64,000 nucleotides of DNA from Coprinellus micaceus (lineage: Eukaryota > Basidiomycota > Agaricomycetes > Agaricales > Psathyrellaceae): the NCBI GenBank assembly GCA_951394405.1, contig OX596340.1, positions 3,534,001 to 3,598,000 on the forward strand. Direction: 5' to 3'. A program made the position numbers and the translations under genes. The notes under the pieces are model-generated. The model did no database searches and was not told the DNA's origin. It worked only from the letters and a program-made list of their open reading frames with translations. Every line of letters begins with the position of its first letter. Position 1 is the stretch's first letter. Positions 43,849-55,500 of the stretch are shown here, piece by piece.

Positions 43849-45716
43849 ATGTCCACTATACTTGATAATCTCCGCTCAGCCTGGGTCGTTCTCAATGAAC
43901 GTGTTGGTGTGGCTCTCCGAACTCGCCTTGGTGATGTCCAACATCTGCAGCACCACCTTAACGATACCGCACAGTTTGTACGGTCGGTTGAACAGGTACT
44001 TGGAACCTTTCTGTTCCTCTGAAAACTAACTGACAGACTGGGATCAACGATAGCACCGAGGACAAATGAGCGACCCAGAATACAGATTCATTGTCGGTCA
44101 AGCCGCCTCCATGACCGATACCCTGGAACAAGCCAAAGTGTTGTCGCCGGATCCATACTATGGTCCACCAGCCACTGTCAAAACAGTGACTCGTAGCGGG
44201 AAGCGTGGCAGGCCGAAGATCGACATTGACCCTGTATTTCTTGCGTACTCGTTGAGTCTTCGGGGCCCCAGCAAACTTGCTTCCATCTTGGCATGCAGCT
44301 CAAAGACGATCCGGCGGAGGGCGCTGGAGCACCAGCTGGTAGAGCCTTGCCCTGTTCCTGTTTACCAGGCATTTGAACAGGGAGATGGGACTGTGCAAGA
44401 GATATGGACGTCAGTTGGTCCTCCAATTTCGACGCTCAATGACAACCCTCAGCAGCTGGATCAAGTAGTGCGGCAGATTCTCGATGCATCCCCAGACTAT
44501 GGAAGGGAGATGCTGTATGGTGCACTGCGGGGGATGGGGCATAGGGTGACAAGGGAAAAGATTGGAGCATCATATCTTCGGGTTCATGGAGCTCCCCCAA
44601 CATTCGGAAGGCGGAGGATTGAGAGGCGCCAATACTGGGTGCCAGGCGTCAATTCACTCTGGCACCACGATGGACACCATGGTATGTTCTCAGGTTTAGT
44701 CCCATCTTCCGTTATATTATCATCATCTAATTCCTTGCTCAAATCTAGCCTTGATTAGATGGAAATTTGTCACCCACGCCTTCATTGACGGCCGCAGCCG
44801 CTTTGTTACGTCGCTTCGAATCAGCACTAACAATCGCGCCGACACTGTACTGGGAGTATTCATGGAGGGAGTGACGAAGAACGGCCTGCCCAGCAGAGTG
44901 TGCGGTGATCACGGCACCGAGAACGTCCTGGTTGCTTCGTATATGCTCCGTGCTCGAGGACTTAACCGGGGTTCTTATATCTTTGGGAAGTCTGTGCACA
45001 ACGTTCGTATCGAGCGTTTGTGGGTCGACTATTACGTCGGATTTGGACAGACATGGTACCTGTTCTTTCATGACCTTGAACTCTACAACGGCCTTGACAA
45101 CGAGAACCCAAACCACATTTGGCTCCTGCACCACCTTTTCCTTGCCGCGATGAACAGCAGCGCACAGACTTGGGTCAATACCTGGAATATGCACGCTCTC
45201 CGCACCGAGAAGAATCGAAGCCCGAGGGACCTGTACTTCTTTGGGCTGGTTGAAGACGGTACTCGTGGAATTGGAACCTTCCCAATCGAGGGGGAAGATG
45301 GCTCTCTGGCCCTTCAAACGTTTGGTGGGGATTGGCTTGGATTGCTTCATGCCAATACACGGAGTACAAGCGATGAAGATGCAGGTGTTGACTACCACGA
45401 GCTTGGTATCGACTGGGAATTTCTTCACAATCGCCGCATGATGGACGACTACTACCAGCGCCACCCGAATGACCTGGGAGAGGATGCGGTCAATGTCGCA
45501 CCAAACCCTTTCTCAAGTACCGACACACGGCCGGCTCATCTCAGCGAGGTACTTTGCGAGGCTCCAAACTCCCCATTTACCCCAGAAAGTATTGCATGGC
45601 TTGATAATGAGCTACTGCGCTCCTTTGGGATGGAATTACAGGTCACATCCATGCACCGGCGTAGAGAGATATGGACGTACGCCCTATCGCTATGCGAGTA
45701 CTTGGCAAGATTGTAG
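43849..45716 (+). CDS. DD34E rve-type integrase/transposase
   Basis: Three exons (43849-43995, 44054-44681 and 44749-45716) give 580 residues. The N-terminal part (1-75) is helical. Next comes a basic GKRGRPKI segment and a helix-turn-helix-like stretch ([20 protein letters not shown]), then [20 protein letters not shown]. The catalytic core follows: D in [11 protein letters not shown] in VCGDHGTEN and, after 34 residues, E in [11 protein letters not shown]. The core begins [21 protein letters not shown] know this signature from a eukaryotic DDE integrase family seen in DNA transposons of animals and fungi, possibly the IS3EU group; that name is uncertain. All three acidic residues are present and the gene is unbroken. 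It is expected to cut and join the ends of the element. After the core, about 200 residues of unknown function contain the acidic [12 protein letters not shown] and end in [20 protein letters not shown]. Confidence 0.88.
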
Positions 45717-46021
45717 TTTCTTCCTCTCCAATCTGCATACTCCTTTTTTCATCTTTCCCACTCTTGTCCACAGACGTAGCCCCTCAACCTGGTATGTATT
45801 TAACCCTATCGATCCCCAGCCTTAGGCCATTTTGAATCTTGAACAGTGCTGCGGCCACGATCTGCCGGCACATGTCCAAGGCTTTTCGCACCTGCCTGTG
45901 TCTCACCCACTCCAACAATCTCACATATCAAGGCTGCCTTTCCTCTGCTCGCCCAGATTCTTATTTCCATAGCCCACTCACCTGTTCCGTTCCCGGCACC
46001 TTTCGCCTGTCAGCCCCACAT

Positions 46022-47601
46022 ATGTCTTCGGAGCAGAATACCTCAGGAAGCCATGGCCATGGTGACTCAAAAGGTACGTATCTTTGGCGTGCTATCTCCA
46101 GAGTTTAAGGCTTGATGATTTCGACAGAGTCGTTCGTGGTTGAGGGGTCTGGCCGCTCTGGCCTGCCTGTCCAGCCCGGCTCATTCCTTGAAGCATTCAA
46201 GAAATCTACCTATAAGTCCGTTATGGGCGAGCCACTCTATAACGTGCCTCAGGTACCAACCACTCTGGAGCAGACTGAAACCATTCTTGGGGAGTTGGGT
46301 CTGTCTGCTGCCTCACCGGGACAGACACTATTGCCTTGTACGTACACTTAGTGGTTCTCAATTGTCCTAAGCTGAAGTGCTGGAAAGATGAAGCCGAAGC
46401 GCCTTGTGTTCTCAATGTCGGTTACGAGCTCGATAATCAATCCCGTACATGCAAGATAATCAAGATCGAAAGGATGAAGACAAATCCAGGGCCGTGTTTG
46501 GGAGAAGTTCTGGATGCGCTTGTTGATCCAGCAGAGGGCCACCGAGCATGGTTCACCCCTGACGAGCTTCGCTTTGCTGACAAGATATCTGCATTGATGC
46601 AAGATGGCGGCAGCGACATCACTATCCTTACCTCCACCGATCCCTGGCCCATTACTTCTGACCGTTATCGAAAAGCTGGGAGTCCGTTCGCTCCGCTTGC
46701 CCCCCTTCATACCGTCAGTATTCCCCGAGAAGACCATGTCGACTCAATCAAGAGTGTTCCTCCTGCGGAGCCAACTTCTGCAAGGGCAACTGCCTTGCGG
46801 CGGGAGAATGGAATCGATGCTACTCTTCCTATTTATACTCTCTACTTCGTCAAAAATGTGAGCCTGACACCGATTAGCCATGACACCCACCGTCACTCAC
46901 ACCATGCTAGAATCTTCTTCCCCCTCAAATGCAGATCCCTCAATCCCATGGGGAAGCCGCTAATAGTAGTGCTGAGGAGGCCCAAGACAATGACAATGCT
47001 CCAGGTCGAGAAGAAGCGGTGGACAGCGGTGGCCCACTTCCATCTATCCAGGCCGAAGACGATGGGTCCTCAGAGAATGTGAGTCTTGTGGTTAGGCCTG
47101 ACGCCCTATGGCACCAATGCTAAAGTTTGGGCTTAGACTGTGCGAACCTGCAGGAAGCTCTGGGCCGCATACCCTGGAGAATATGAGCTGATTCAAAAGT
47201 GCCAGCAGCATCCAGATGGCGCTCTGAAGTGGGCACTGGTATACAACTTCATTCAGGCCGTGAGATTGCTCACTAACGGGAGTGTGGATGGAGACACCGT
47301 TGAAACTAGCACCATCTTTTCCTCTATGCCACGCAAGACCCTATCTCTGGCCACGTACCGCAACGTCAGGGCTTGCATGCGGAGGGCTCAGAGGTTGGTG
47401 CAGGTTGCACGGCCATCCACTCTGCAGGCTGGCTACGCCGCCAACCTGGATCTCATCGCGGAGTTGGCTACAATCAGGAACCCAGAGGTTGCTTCATCAA
47501 GGGCCCAGGCACTAGAGATAGTTACATTCAAGTCTATGATACAGACCTTGGAAGGTGTGGTCCTTACCTCCACGTCAACGGGTAATCGTAGTGTAGCTTA
47601 G
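46022..47601 (+). CDS. Element gene 3: unknown protein
   Basis: Five exons: 46022-46073, 46128-46337, 46388-46857, 46935-47078 and 47137-47601. They give 446 residues, with all phases closing. The second intron (46338-46387, gtacgt...aaag) is the least certain. The ATG at 46022 is the first in the frame after the integrase gene, 305 bp downstream on the same strand. The protein is soluble-looking: an S/G/H-rich start (MSSEQNTSGSHGHGDSK), a middle domain with PCLGEVLDALVDPAEGHRAW, an acidic linker (EEAQDNDNAPGREEAVD), and a helical C-terminal domain (KLWAAYPGEYELIQKCQQ, MPRKTLSLATYRNVRACMRR). I do not recognise a family. It is likely an accessory protein of the element. Confidence 0.62.
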
Positions 47602-47751
47602 ATCACTGGGCTCACAGCGTTCATTATGTTTCTCTACCAGTGCGAACCTTCAAACACAGATTTTGAATGACTGTTACTTGAATCTTCTGTGGGAGATGGG
47701 ACGTATCACACCTGGCATTATATTCAAGTGCCCAAAGCTGACCATCTGAGG

Positions 47752-48606
47752 GAAACCTTCCCAAACCGGTAGAATTCTGATGTCCGCTCCCGGTGGCACC
47801 TCGCACACTCTTGTTGGATCAGGGTGCGGAGAACCAACCAGGAATTGTGGGAGGCCTCGGATACGAGCTCAGGGATCATATTGGGGTGCGTAGGGGCTAC
47901 CCACCCGAGGGGGAACCTTCCCAAACCGGTGGAACTCCAGTGTCCGCTCCCGGTGGTACCTCGCACACTCTTGTTGGATTGGGGTGCGGAGAACCAACCA
48001 GGAATTGTCGGAGGCCTTTGGAATGAACTCAGGGATTATATTGGGGTGCGTAGGGGCCATCCACCCGAGGGGGAACCTTCCCAAACCTGTAGAACTCCGA
48101 TGTCCGCTCCCGTGGTACCTCGCACACTCTTGTTGAATTGGGGTGCGGAGAACCAACCAGGAATTGTGGGAGGCCTCGGATACGAGCTCAGGGACTATAT
48201 TGGGGTGGGTAGGGGCTATCCACCCGAGGGGGAACCTCCCCAAACCGGTGGAACTCCAGTGTCCGCTCCCGGTGGTACCTCGCACACTCTTGTTGAATTG
48301 GGGTGTGGAGAACCAACCAGGAATGGTGGGAAGCCTTTGGAATGAACTCAGGGATTATATTGGGGTGCGTAGGGGCTACCCACCCAAGGGGGAACCTCCC
48401 CAAACCGGTGGAACTCCGATGTCCGCTCCTGGTGGTACCTCGCACACTCTTGTTGGATTAGGGTGCGGAGAACCAACCAGGAATTGTGGGAGGCCTTGGA
48501 TACGAGCTCAGGGACTATATTGGGGTGCGTAGGGGCTACCCACCCGAGGGGGAACCTTCCCAAACCGGTGGAACTCCAGTGTCCGCTCCTGGTGGTACCT
48601 CACACA
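47752..48606 (-). repeat. 160-bp tandem repeat array, right (about 5.4 units, inverted)
   Basis: GGTGGTACC (or one-base variants) recurs near 47792, 47952, 48112, 48271, 48431 and 48591. This is the reverse complement of the unit at 42364. Units are 90% or more alike by eye. Together with the left array it brackets the integrase gene and gene 3. Confidence 0.95.
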
Positions 48607-48744
48607 CAGCATGGCGGGAGTGGCGGGACTGGGAGGCTGGGAGAGACCTTTGGAGCTTAGAAAGGAAGAGGTACCAGGTTTATCATTACTGCCAGGGGTG
48701 TCAGGAATCTACAACTATGAAGGTACACAATGCAAAAACAAGTC

Positions 48745-51700
48745 CTAAACGCGAGTATAGCCCTCTTGGGACGAAAGTAACGATTGGTGCACAAAGGTGT
48801 CAAAGAAGGATGTATGTGATTCCTCCTCGTAATGGCTGACCTCATTCAGCATCTCCTTGAGCACCGAGTTAAGGTAGAAAACGAGTTGGTTTGTACAGGT
48901 TTGGATGGTGCAGATTGGCTCCGTTTCACCGACATGCATCAAGTCGTCTGGGGCCTTTATAGTAATCTGGATGTATCCTATGTCAGCGAAGACACGAATC
49001 TGGTATCCCATGAAACTACCCACCCTGAATACAAGACTGTCGGGGATGCGTATTGTCTGGTAAGATGATAACGCCCGTACAAGCATAAGCGCCCTGGTGA
49101 GCTTGTTGCCCCTTTCAGCCTTATATGCAGACCGAGTGACCAAACCCTGCATCATTAGGGACCAGGGGTGACCCTCTCCACAAAGCCATCGAATGAAATG
49201 CTGCATCAACAGCATCGAGTACAGCCGCCCTTCCTTCTGATCTTGCTTGTACTGAGTCTCGAAGTGGACGTGCTTCAGGAGCATCTCGATGTGCTGAAAG
49301 CCCAGTGAGTATAGAGCCTTGACAAAGTCGTATGGGGCAAGATTGCCCAATATCTAGAAGGAATGTGAGAGGATTTCTTCAGCAGTGTATACCCGGCTTA
49401 CACTTTGATCAAACAGGTATGTACGTGGTCGAGTTCCGGTCCCTTCAGAGAGGGGGAGACGTACCCCCTCGACTAGCCCTCGGAAACATGCATGCTCCCA
49501 AGGCAGGAGGAAGGTAAAGCCAAGAAACATCTTGCAGATGAACATGAAAAGCATCTCTCGCTGCTCTTCCTTCGTTCGAGGGCTAGCAAGAGGATTCTGA
49601 AACAATATGAGCAGCAGCCCTCTCTCCTGAGTAGAGTTGACGTACCGGTGTTTCAAAAGCCAACGAAAGGTATGTTACAAGCTCATCCCCTTCCCGGAGC
49701 ACCTTGTGAGGCGGCAACTGCTCAAGACGAAAGAGAAGCTTGGCTGCCTCTGGATCTAGCGGCTCGACATTGTCGGAGGTGACGCTGAAGACGACATTTC
49801 TAACCACGGTTTCCATGAACTGATCGCGAGCTGCTTCGACCTGCTGATTGGTAGCACCAGATGGAGGGTTGAAGTCGGAGAGGGCGCTTGCACAGGCGAC
49901 AAGAATGAACAAAGTCATAGGGTTTAGGATGGAAGAGGGAACACCCCTTCTTGTTGTAAAGATGGCAAGGGCTGCAGCATCGGCCTTGAATGCGAGGGAA
50001 GTCACGCTAGAGTTACGATTAAGTTGGTTCAAAACTGGCACCATGCATTTGTCTCCAAGTAGGGCAGGAGTCCAGCGGCGAGAGGAAGGTTCAAATACCA
50101 CCTTCTCAAGCTCCTCGATCAGGCTGTTTAGAGGTCCAACTCCAAATGCCCGGTTCGTTCTAAAGGGACATTAGCCACACTAAAGAATGGAATAAGGCAG
50201 TGAATACTTGCCGACATTCAAGTGGCCCAAACGACGAGAGAAGCATGTAGAGCTTGGGAGGTCTGCTGAGCTTGACAACAACCTCTACCTTGTCACCGTC
50301 GGCATGGTCAAAGGGGTCGCCAAAGTCTTGGACAAGGTGCTTAACAAAGGATAAGAACTCCCTTGCTCCACCCTCAATACTACCGAGCTCTTTACACATG
50401 AACTTGATAGAACCGCCAACGAAAGGCACAGTAGTTGAGACCTTGGAAGCCCATGCCTGCAATTCGCCGTTGCTCCCACGCCTTTGCTGAAGAAGTCCAG
50501 CCGTACCTGTACCTGAAGATGAAGAGAAAAGCGACAGAACATCAGGGAGCCGCTCATCCAGGTCAGAATCATCGCCGTTGGGGGTGGGCCTGGTGGTCGG
50601 GATATTGGCAACAGCACGGGGGGTTGACAGAGTGGCGTCTGCAGGCTGAAAGGGCGGGGAGTGCAGGCCAGGGCCTGGGAAAGGCTCTACGTCTTCCATA
50701 GGCTAATGGCGTCCGGTCATGTCTTAGAATAGAGCAATAGAAGAAGAAGACATTAGAGCTGACCTCATCGACTAGCTGATGGTCATCATCATAGAACGGC
50801 AACACAGGACTGGAGGAGCGGCTCCAGAATCGGGGTTGCTCAATGTTGTCAACATCCCGGTCAATATCATCAACATCCTGGTCAATATCATCAACATCCT
50901 GGTCCACCCGCACGGGAGTAGGGGTAGTAGGAGGAGAGATAGAGTGGCGGGGGCGGACCCGGCGTCTTGGCGGTGATGGGGTGACAGGGACGGGTCGACG
51001 AAGTGGACCAACATGGGCAGGATCCTGGAAGGGTTATTGAAATCTGATAGAATGAACATTCAAAAAAGTGCGTACCACAGGAGCAGTGGGGTTCACTCCA
51101 TCAGGCGGACGCTGCAAAGCTTGTTCCTCCTCCAAGCGTATGGGACAAGTGGGGAGTGGGCACCGGAAAACACCCATGCGGACGTCCTCCTCCAGGGCTT
51201 CATCTTCATACTCCTCTGGAAGCTCGGGCTTCAACGTGGGTAGAAGGTGACCACAGACGTGAAGGGCCCAGCACTCCCATGGACTCCCATTGTACAGTCG
51301 CTGTAGATGGCGGGTCCGGGGCGCTGAAAACAAAGAGAGTTAAATACGTGATTGGAAGACAGGCGAGCAAGGTTGACCTACGCATGATCAACACCCTACG
51401 GTTAGGGTCAGTTGGGTGCAGGAAGGTACTTGAGCAGTGCATAAGATGCTCTCTGTTGAAGGTGGAATGATGAAAGGTCGTGAGCCTCAAGTCCTTTGAA
51501 TCAATGTGTCCTGTATGCTTCTGCCTGCCAGGCTTGGGCTCCCCGAGGCTGAAGGGGAAATTGTTCAAGTTGATGGGGATGGGTCCATTCTCCGGCTGAA
51601 GCATGCATTCAGCAAAGCTGACGATGTCCTCTCCAGCACAGAACCGAGCGGGGAGGGGAACCTTAATCTGGCTCCTGAAGAGCGCATTGTTGACAGTGGC

Positions 51701-53035
51701 GATAAAGTGGTTGGGATCGTAGTGCGAGGCCAGTGTCTCCCACGAGATCACCAAGCCATTTTTCTTGAACACCCGATGGATGGAGGCAATGTCGGATTGA
51801 CTGAGGGAGATGGGCACAGAAGGGCCGTTGAAACTGTCTTCTATCCGCGTCCACTGCTTATCGGGCTGCATCAAGTCCATGTAAGCGCATGTAGGGGCAG
51901 AAGAGGACGATGTTGTACATACACTTGCTGGTGGAATGAGGAGATCCCAGAGGTCTATTTGCTCGACCGGCGGTCCGGGCTGCAGCGGAACCCCAGGGTG
52001 CATTGGCATCATCCCAGCAACACCAGGATACATTGGCTGAAGTCCGTGCATCGTTTGGCTTGTGGCAGGTAAGTTAAAACCCTTTTTGCGTATGCGTGCT
52101 CCCTGCCGATGCCTCTCAGCACCAGTCATCCTGAGGTGGTGAGTGACGGTCCGCCGAGCCTGAGATTGAGATTGGGCAGGAGCAGGATTATAGTTGGGTG
52201 GATAGTTGGGTGGAGTGATGAAAGGCTGGAACTCCTGAGTCACAGTCTGGGGCGGCGCACCATAACCCTGGAATTGCTGGAGGCCAGGTGGAGGTGGGGG
52301 AGGGGGGGGTACAGGCACACCGCCTGGCGCTCCCCATCCCATCGTCCCATATGCTCCGAAGGGAAGGGTTTGCTGAGGGAGCTGGTCATGGTTGATAGCG
52401 GAATGTCCGTAGTGGTGATAGTAGGGATTGTATGCAATTCCAGACTGTTGAGCGTACTGTTGAGCGTACTGGGGCGGAATAGCGAGGTGATGAGGGCCGG
52501 TGAACAAGCCTGGAGGAGGTGGAAGGTGGTTGGACTGAGAAGGGGGAGGAGGAAGTCCTGGAGGTGCGGTGATGCCAGGTGGGGGTGGAAGTCCTGGCGG
52601 GCCCGAGCCAATGTCTGCTCGATTGGTGGCGGCTAAGTTGACGCCTGCAAACTCCTGCGTCGGCTGCCGCTGGTGAGTCTGATCAGGCTGTGCTGCTGGG
52701 AGAGCCGGGGGAACCTCCCGGGATTGAGCAGGGGCCATCGTGCTAGCCCCTTCGGCATTTGTGGCCCCAGGTTGAGGCTGCGTCTGGGTGAACATCGGGC
52801 TGCCAATGAAAGGTCCAAACGTCGCTCCATGAGTAATCGCCTGGCTTGGGGCAGGTGCGGTGGGCTGATTTGGGCCTTGCTGATACTGAGACCCAAAGCC
52901 GCCAACAGGGTGTTGGGTCGCGGAGGCGGAAAACGGGAGTTGGGAAAGGTACTGAGTCCCATTATTGCCAGGCTCGTGCTGGCCAGTGGGACGCCCATAG
53001 AACGGAGGCCCACCGAATCCGGAGAAGGTGGACAT
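48745..53035 (-). CDS. Element gene 4: very large unknown protein with proline-rich N-terminus
   Basis: Seven exons: 53035-51382, 51323-51076, 51024-50764, 50702-50212, 50159-49646, 49596-49402 and 49353-48745. They join in phase to 1323 residues. One intron (50211-50160) has a GC donor (gcaagt...tttag). Residues 1-350 are P/Q/G/Y-rich with PPPPPG runs, prion-like in composition. A globular part begins at about 380 (QIDLWDLLIPP). Three tandem DQDVDDI-like repeats follow near residue 665. The last 600 residues look globular and helical, with SVTSDNVEPLDPEAAKLLFR, LPWEHACFRGLVEG and GFQHIEMLLKHVHFETQ. No signal peptide, membrane helix or known catalytic motif. It is transcribed inward from the right TIR, about 300 bp inside it. 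I do not recognise the family; the size and low-complexity head suggest a structural or regulatory element protein. Confidence 0.68.
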
Positions 53036-53339
53036 GGCTTTTATGAGAAGCTGGTTGCTGGAAGGGATCCGAAGGTTGCTAGAGTGCTGTAGCCTATAGA
53101 ACTTGCGGAGGAGAGCTTGCAAGGCGAGGCCAAATTTTCGAACACTCGTCGCGCTGGCACACGCGGAACCAGCTTGAGTCCCCGATCATCTCTCCGACGC
53201 CCCCTCAATGGTGCCGGCCGTCCTTGGCATAGGGGCGTTCCAACCGATTCACGGTAGGCGGGCCAAAGTGCATAGTGCTCGGGACAAGAAAGCGCCCATG
53301 CATTTCCGCGTATCAATACATCCACGCGGTGTCAGCGTG

Positions 53340-53476
53340 AATATTACCCAAATCGGGAATTGTCACTGTGGTAAATACATAGCAATCCGATCATGGTAAA
53401 TGCTAATTATTTTTGTCCCAAAAATCCTGCCATACGCACCCGCACTTGTAACTACAAACTATCGTACAATTGAAAC
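53340..53476 (-). repeat. Right terminal inverted repeat
   Basis: The reverse complement begins TTCAATTGTACGATAGT and carries GGGACAAAAATAATTAGCA and ATATTCACGCTGAC in the order of the left TIR, with about 20 extra bases between blocks. Confidence 0.6.
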
Positions 53477-54850
53477 ATAAATCTGGATATCCGACCGTCG
53501 AACGCAATCGCTAGCAGCGTGGCCACCAGCCAGAGCAACCTTCAGGGCGATGGTCCGTTCGTTAATCTCGGACCCTCAGATCCGTGGAACAACCCGATAC
53601 CCCCGCGGATTGGAATAATGTCTACTCGCCCTGATAGACACCGCAACCATGAGTTGGGGTGCTAGAGGAGGTACGAGGCCGACAGTGTCCTCTAGGTCGG
53701 TGGACGGGTCCACGCTCAGGTGTGCCGAGGGCTGGGGCTTGGCGAAAGAGACCATGGATGCCAGTTACGGTGCACAATATAGGCGCGCAAACACAGTAGG
53801 AAGACAGAAACAATGGAAAACCGAAGCCCGATCCCCAGCTATGGCGACAACGGGATTGAGCAGGTGCCTCGGGTACTCACACCCCGCGTTTGAAGCAGTA
53901 TTTACGACCCAATCAATTTTTTGGACCATTCACGCGTCAGGAGGTCACCCGGATTTCGGGTGGCTACCCTGTGCGCATGGTGCGGTAGCAGCCCGTGGGA
54001 TGATGGGTCGTGCACACTCTCGGGCGGGGTCGTGGTGTGCCGAGTGACAGGGATTCAGGGGGTGGTGCAGGGTTAAGAGAGGATTGGGTTGGAGTTATCG
54101 ATGATGTCCAATCATGGAGTTCACATCTCGCTACATCGGACCTTCCTCCCAGACCATCGGCAGATCGAGAGAGGGAGGTCAGTGATCTTTGGTACGAAGA
54201 TCCATAGACGTGAGTCTCCGTGAAGGGAAAAGCGGTGGCGATTAAGGAGACCGTTGCACCAGAACGAGAGCAAAATGGAGAGCAGTGCGGCCAGGCGAAC
54301 GACTGGGTGTGAGAAGTCGACCAACACTTGCGATGGATCGATCGCGGTCGTGGGGTGGCGTGTTGACGCTGGTCCTAGAATTTGGGGAGCGAGCACTGGA
54401 TTTTTTTTTACAAGGGTGGTGGCGCAGATCGTTGAGCAGTGCATCGTCGGTGCACTAGGTCGTCGATGTGGATCATGGAGGCGCCTGGGAGATCGGCTTG
54501 AGAGAAGTATGGTGGAAGGCGCGGATCGATTATAATATGCAATCCACGGAGAGTTATGCCATATTCCCAACCATCCCCAGCATATGTACGAGTAGAACTG
54601 GTAGATACGGTGAGAGATGGGGTAAATGTGCCATAGGTATCCGTGGAAGTGCCATGAAGTCGACGTCGGCCTCGGTTTGGATCGCAGGTCCTAAGAGGAA
54701 ATGATCGGAAAGGCGGAGAGTATCGGTAGCTCAGAGGCCTTCAGTAGGGAGTGATCAAGCTTAGGAATGGCGCTCGTGGAGGTGCAGAAGGAAAGGGAGA
54801 CGACGGAGAGATGGTGGAGGCCGAGCGGCAATCTCCGAACATGTGATTGC
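53470..54850 (+). repeat. S block, copy 3 (right flank of the 14-kb element)
   Basis: ATTGAAACATAAATCTGGAT (53471) resumes the sequence seen without interruption at 27898 and 57234; later parts match 28900-29500 and 57900-58300. No gene supported. Confidence 0.6.
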
Positions 54851-55500
54851 GGAGCGAAGCGACGCACTCCTGGTGTTGTGTGCGATGGAGAGTGGTGGGC
54901 AGGCCACCCAAACACGGACAAACGTATCTACGGATTTTTGATGGCAAAAGTTGGCTGGTGGATTGAATATCTCTATTCTCTCGCTCAGTTCTGAAGGCGG
55001 GGCCTTGAAACTACTTGAACATATTGGCATGTGCTGTAAAAATCAGAATATCCAAAAATAATGAGGGGAATCGACGATGTATAGCAGTTTCTACGCTCAG
55101 AGGTATCCGTCGCGGGCCAGACGCGGCGCGATCACTTGAGAGGTTTACCCTCACCAGCCCATTTCACTGCGAAGACGCCTCGGTATTAAGGATGGGAGTC
55201 TTGGGTGTACGACTCAAGGTTACGGCGAGCATATTCATGAAGCTCACTACCTGTATGCGGGATGCAACCGATGGTGCCTCCTATTAATAGGCGTGTATCG
55301 CAGTCAACTAACCCGGACTCGCCAATGCTGGAAGTTCTGGTACTAGGACAACCAGGCCACTCCCAGCACAGAAGGCCTGAAAAAAATTGCCAGAAACCCT
55401 CCGAGTACTCCTGTGTATCCAGGCTCAGAACCTGGTACCCAACTGGGGTTTGTCACCGAGGAAAACTCGGATTCCTTCGCTCCGCGAAAAGGGCCGCCGC
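54851..55500. other. Spacer between S block and ATG7 copy P3
   Basis: No gene recognised. It interrupts the usual direct S-to-P junction and may be an insertion. Confidence 0.35.

Larger units (their letters stand above)
39321..53476. mobile_element. ~14-kb multi-gene integrase element with diverged TIRs
   Basis: The left end (39321-39475) and the reverse complement of the right end (about 53340-53476) share a series of blocks in the same order. These are AATTGTCCGAAAGT/AATTGTACGATAGT, then TATGGGCGAATTTCGGGGAC against TATGGCAGGATTTTTGGGAC (followed by AAAA in both), and further in GGGGATATTCACG against GGGTAATATTCACG. Inside lie four genes: an unknown gene inward from the left TIR (39629-42281), a DD34E integrase (43849-45716), another unknown gene (46022-47601), and an unknown gene inward from the right TIR (53035-48745). 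Two arrays of a 160-bp repeat stand in inverted orientation. The flanks are the R and S halves of an ATG7-derived unit, so the empty site is known from 27.9 and 57.2 kb. Exact termini and target duplication are not resolved. No polymerase B, packaging ATPase or capsid gene was seen. Confidence 0.7.

Noticed and set aside
46338..46351. 14-nt intron in element gene 3
   Set aside because: It would keep the frame but is too short to splice; a 50-nt intron to 46387 also keeps the frame and has a plausible acceptor.
42364..48606. 160-bp repeats as a CRISPR array or as coding genes
   Set aside because: Units are contiguous 160-bp tandem copies without unique spacers. The long frames on both strands of the arrays are repeats read in all frames, with one-base-short units breaking them.
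39321..53476. Maverick/Polinton
   Set aside because: Size and integrase fit, but no polymerase B, ATPase, protease or capsid-like gene is visible and the arrangement differs.
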